From positions 1 through 64,000 of the forward strand of contig JBQCCR010000070.1 in NCBI GenBank assembly GCA_051961995.1: a stretch of 64,000 bases of DNA. The letters are read 5' to 3'. This DNA is from 66-474 sp051961995 (GTDB lineage: Bacteria > Pseudomonadota > Gammaproteobacteria > Xanthomonadales > Rhodanobacteraceae). A program made the position numbers and the translations under genes. The notes under the pieces are model-generated. The model saw only the letters and a list, made by a program, of their open reading frames with translations. It ran no database searches and was not told the origin of the DNA. The number at the start of each line of letters is the position of its first letter. Position 1 is the stretch's first letter. This document shows, piece after piece, positions 63,746 through 64,000 of the stretch.

Positions 63746-64000
63746 ATGGACGGCTCACGGCTCATCGCCACGCTGCGGCAAACGCTGGATGCACATCCGG
63801 CGCGCATGTTGTGCGTGGCCTATTCCGGCGGGGCGGATTCCACCGCGCTACTGCATGCGCTGGCGCAAATCCCGCGAGCGCGTGAATGCGGACTGCGGGC
63901 CTTGCACGTGGATCACGGGCTGCATGAAGACAGCGCGCGCTGGTCTGAACGCTGCAAACGCTTTTGCGAAGCGCTGGATGTACCGATCGAAACCGTTCGG
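63746..64000 (+). CDS. tilS: tRNA(Ile)-lysidine synthase (3' end outside window)
   Basis: Only the first 85 codons are present. VAYSGGADSTALLHAL is the PP-loop ATP site (SGGxDS) of TilS, followed by RALHVDHGLHEDSARWSERC, which is the usual next block. TilS makes lysidine at the wobble base of tRNA-Ile(CAU), changing its decoding from Met to Ile. The frame is open to the window end. It follows accA as in many gammaproteobacteria. Confidence 0.92.
   Translation, partial: MDGSRLIATLRQTLDAHPARMLCVAYSGGADSTALLHALAQIPRARECGLRALHVDHGLHEDSARWSERCKRFCEALDVPIETVR

Overview
The window is chromosomal DNA of a GC-rich Gram-negative bacterium. Gene order and content point to a gammaproteobacterium of the Xanthomonadales (Lysobacterales), most like the Rhodanobacteraceae/Xanthomonadaceae. 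The evidence is the block dapE-arsC-dapD-glnD-map-rpsB-tsf-pyrH-frr-uppS-cdsA-dxr-rseP-bamA-lpxD-fabZ-lpxA-lpxB-rnhB-dnaE-accA-tilS, the lexA-imuA-imuB-dnaE2 mutagenesis cassette, minCDE, and GTAG-type REP elements. I see no tRNA, rRNA, CRISPR array, prophage, insertion sequence or classical defence island. Both window ends cut genes: an SPFH protein on the left and tilS on the right.

Layout. 1-2 kb: SPFH protein, ribbon-helix-helix regulator, secreted DUF3887-like protein and an M15 peptidase (+). 2-8 kb: a minus-strand set with a base-excision glycosylase, a DUF423 membrane protein, a Gld-type ABC exporter and a membrane-anchored SRPBCC/GyrI-like protein. 8-15 kb: a UdgX-type uracil-DNA glycosylase facing the SOS cassette lexA-imuA-imuB-dnaE2, with a 26-bp palindrome just before lexA. 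15-17 kb: a DesK/DesR-like two-component pair. 17-20 kb: GNAT-minC-minD-minE and a HExxH protein. 20-25 kb: a Bcr/CflA exporter, then a fluoride riboswitch leading crcB-DUF190-MFS-cfa. 25-32 kb: small secreted proteins, a GumN/TraB protein, parC and a penicillin-acylase-like hydrolase. 32-34.5 kb: a sigma factor with two small membrane proteins and a peroxiredoxin-like protein. 34.6-40.7 kb: minus-strand lysine/peptidoglycan precursor and nitrogen-signalling genes. 40.8-64 kb: a plus-strand run for translation factors, isoprenoid and phospholipid precursors, outer-membrane assembly, lipid A, DNA replication and fatty-acid synthesis.

How the genes work together. uppS, cdsA, dxr, rseP, bamA and the lpx genes build the envelope; dapD and dapE feed peptidoglycan; minCDE places the septum; lexA and the imu genes give damage-induced mutagenesis; crcB and its followers look like a fluoride-responsive transcription unit.

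The most notable non-coding signals are: the fluoride riboswitch with a visible alternative hairpin; the lexA operator-like palindrome; an rpsB leader with mutually exclusive hairpins; a pair of inverted GTAG-REPs that supply the stop codons of two convergent genes; and a set of imperfect inverted repeats at gene junctions. One of these repeats is inserted in frame in lpxB, and another covers the end of dxr and the start region of rseP.
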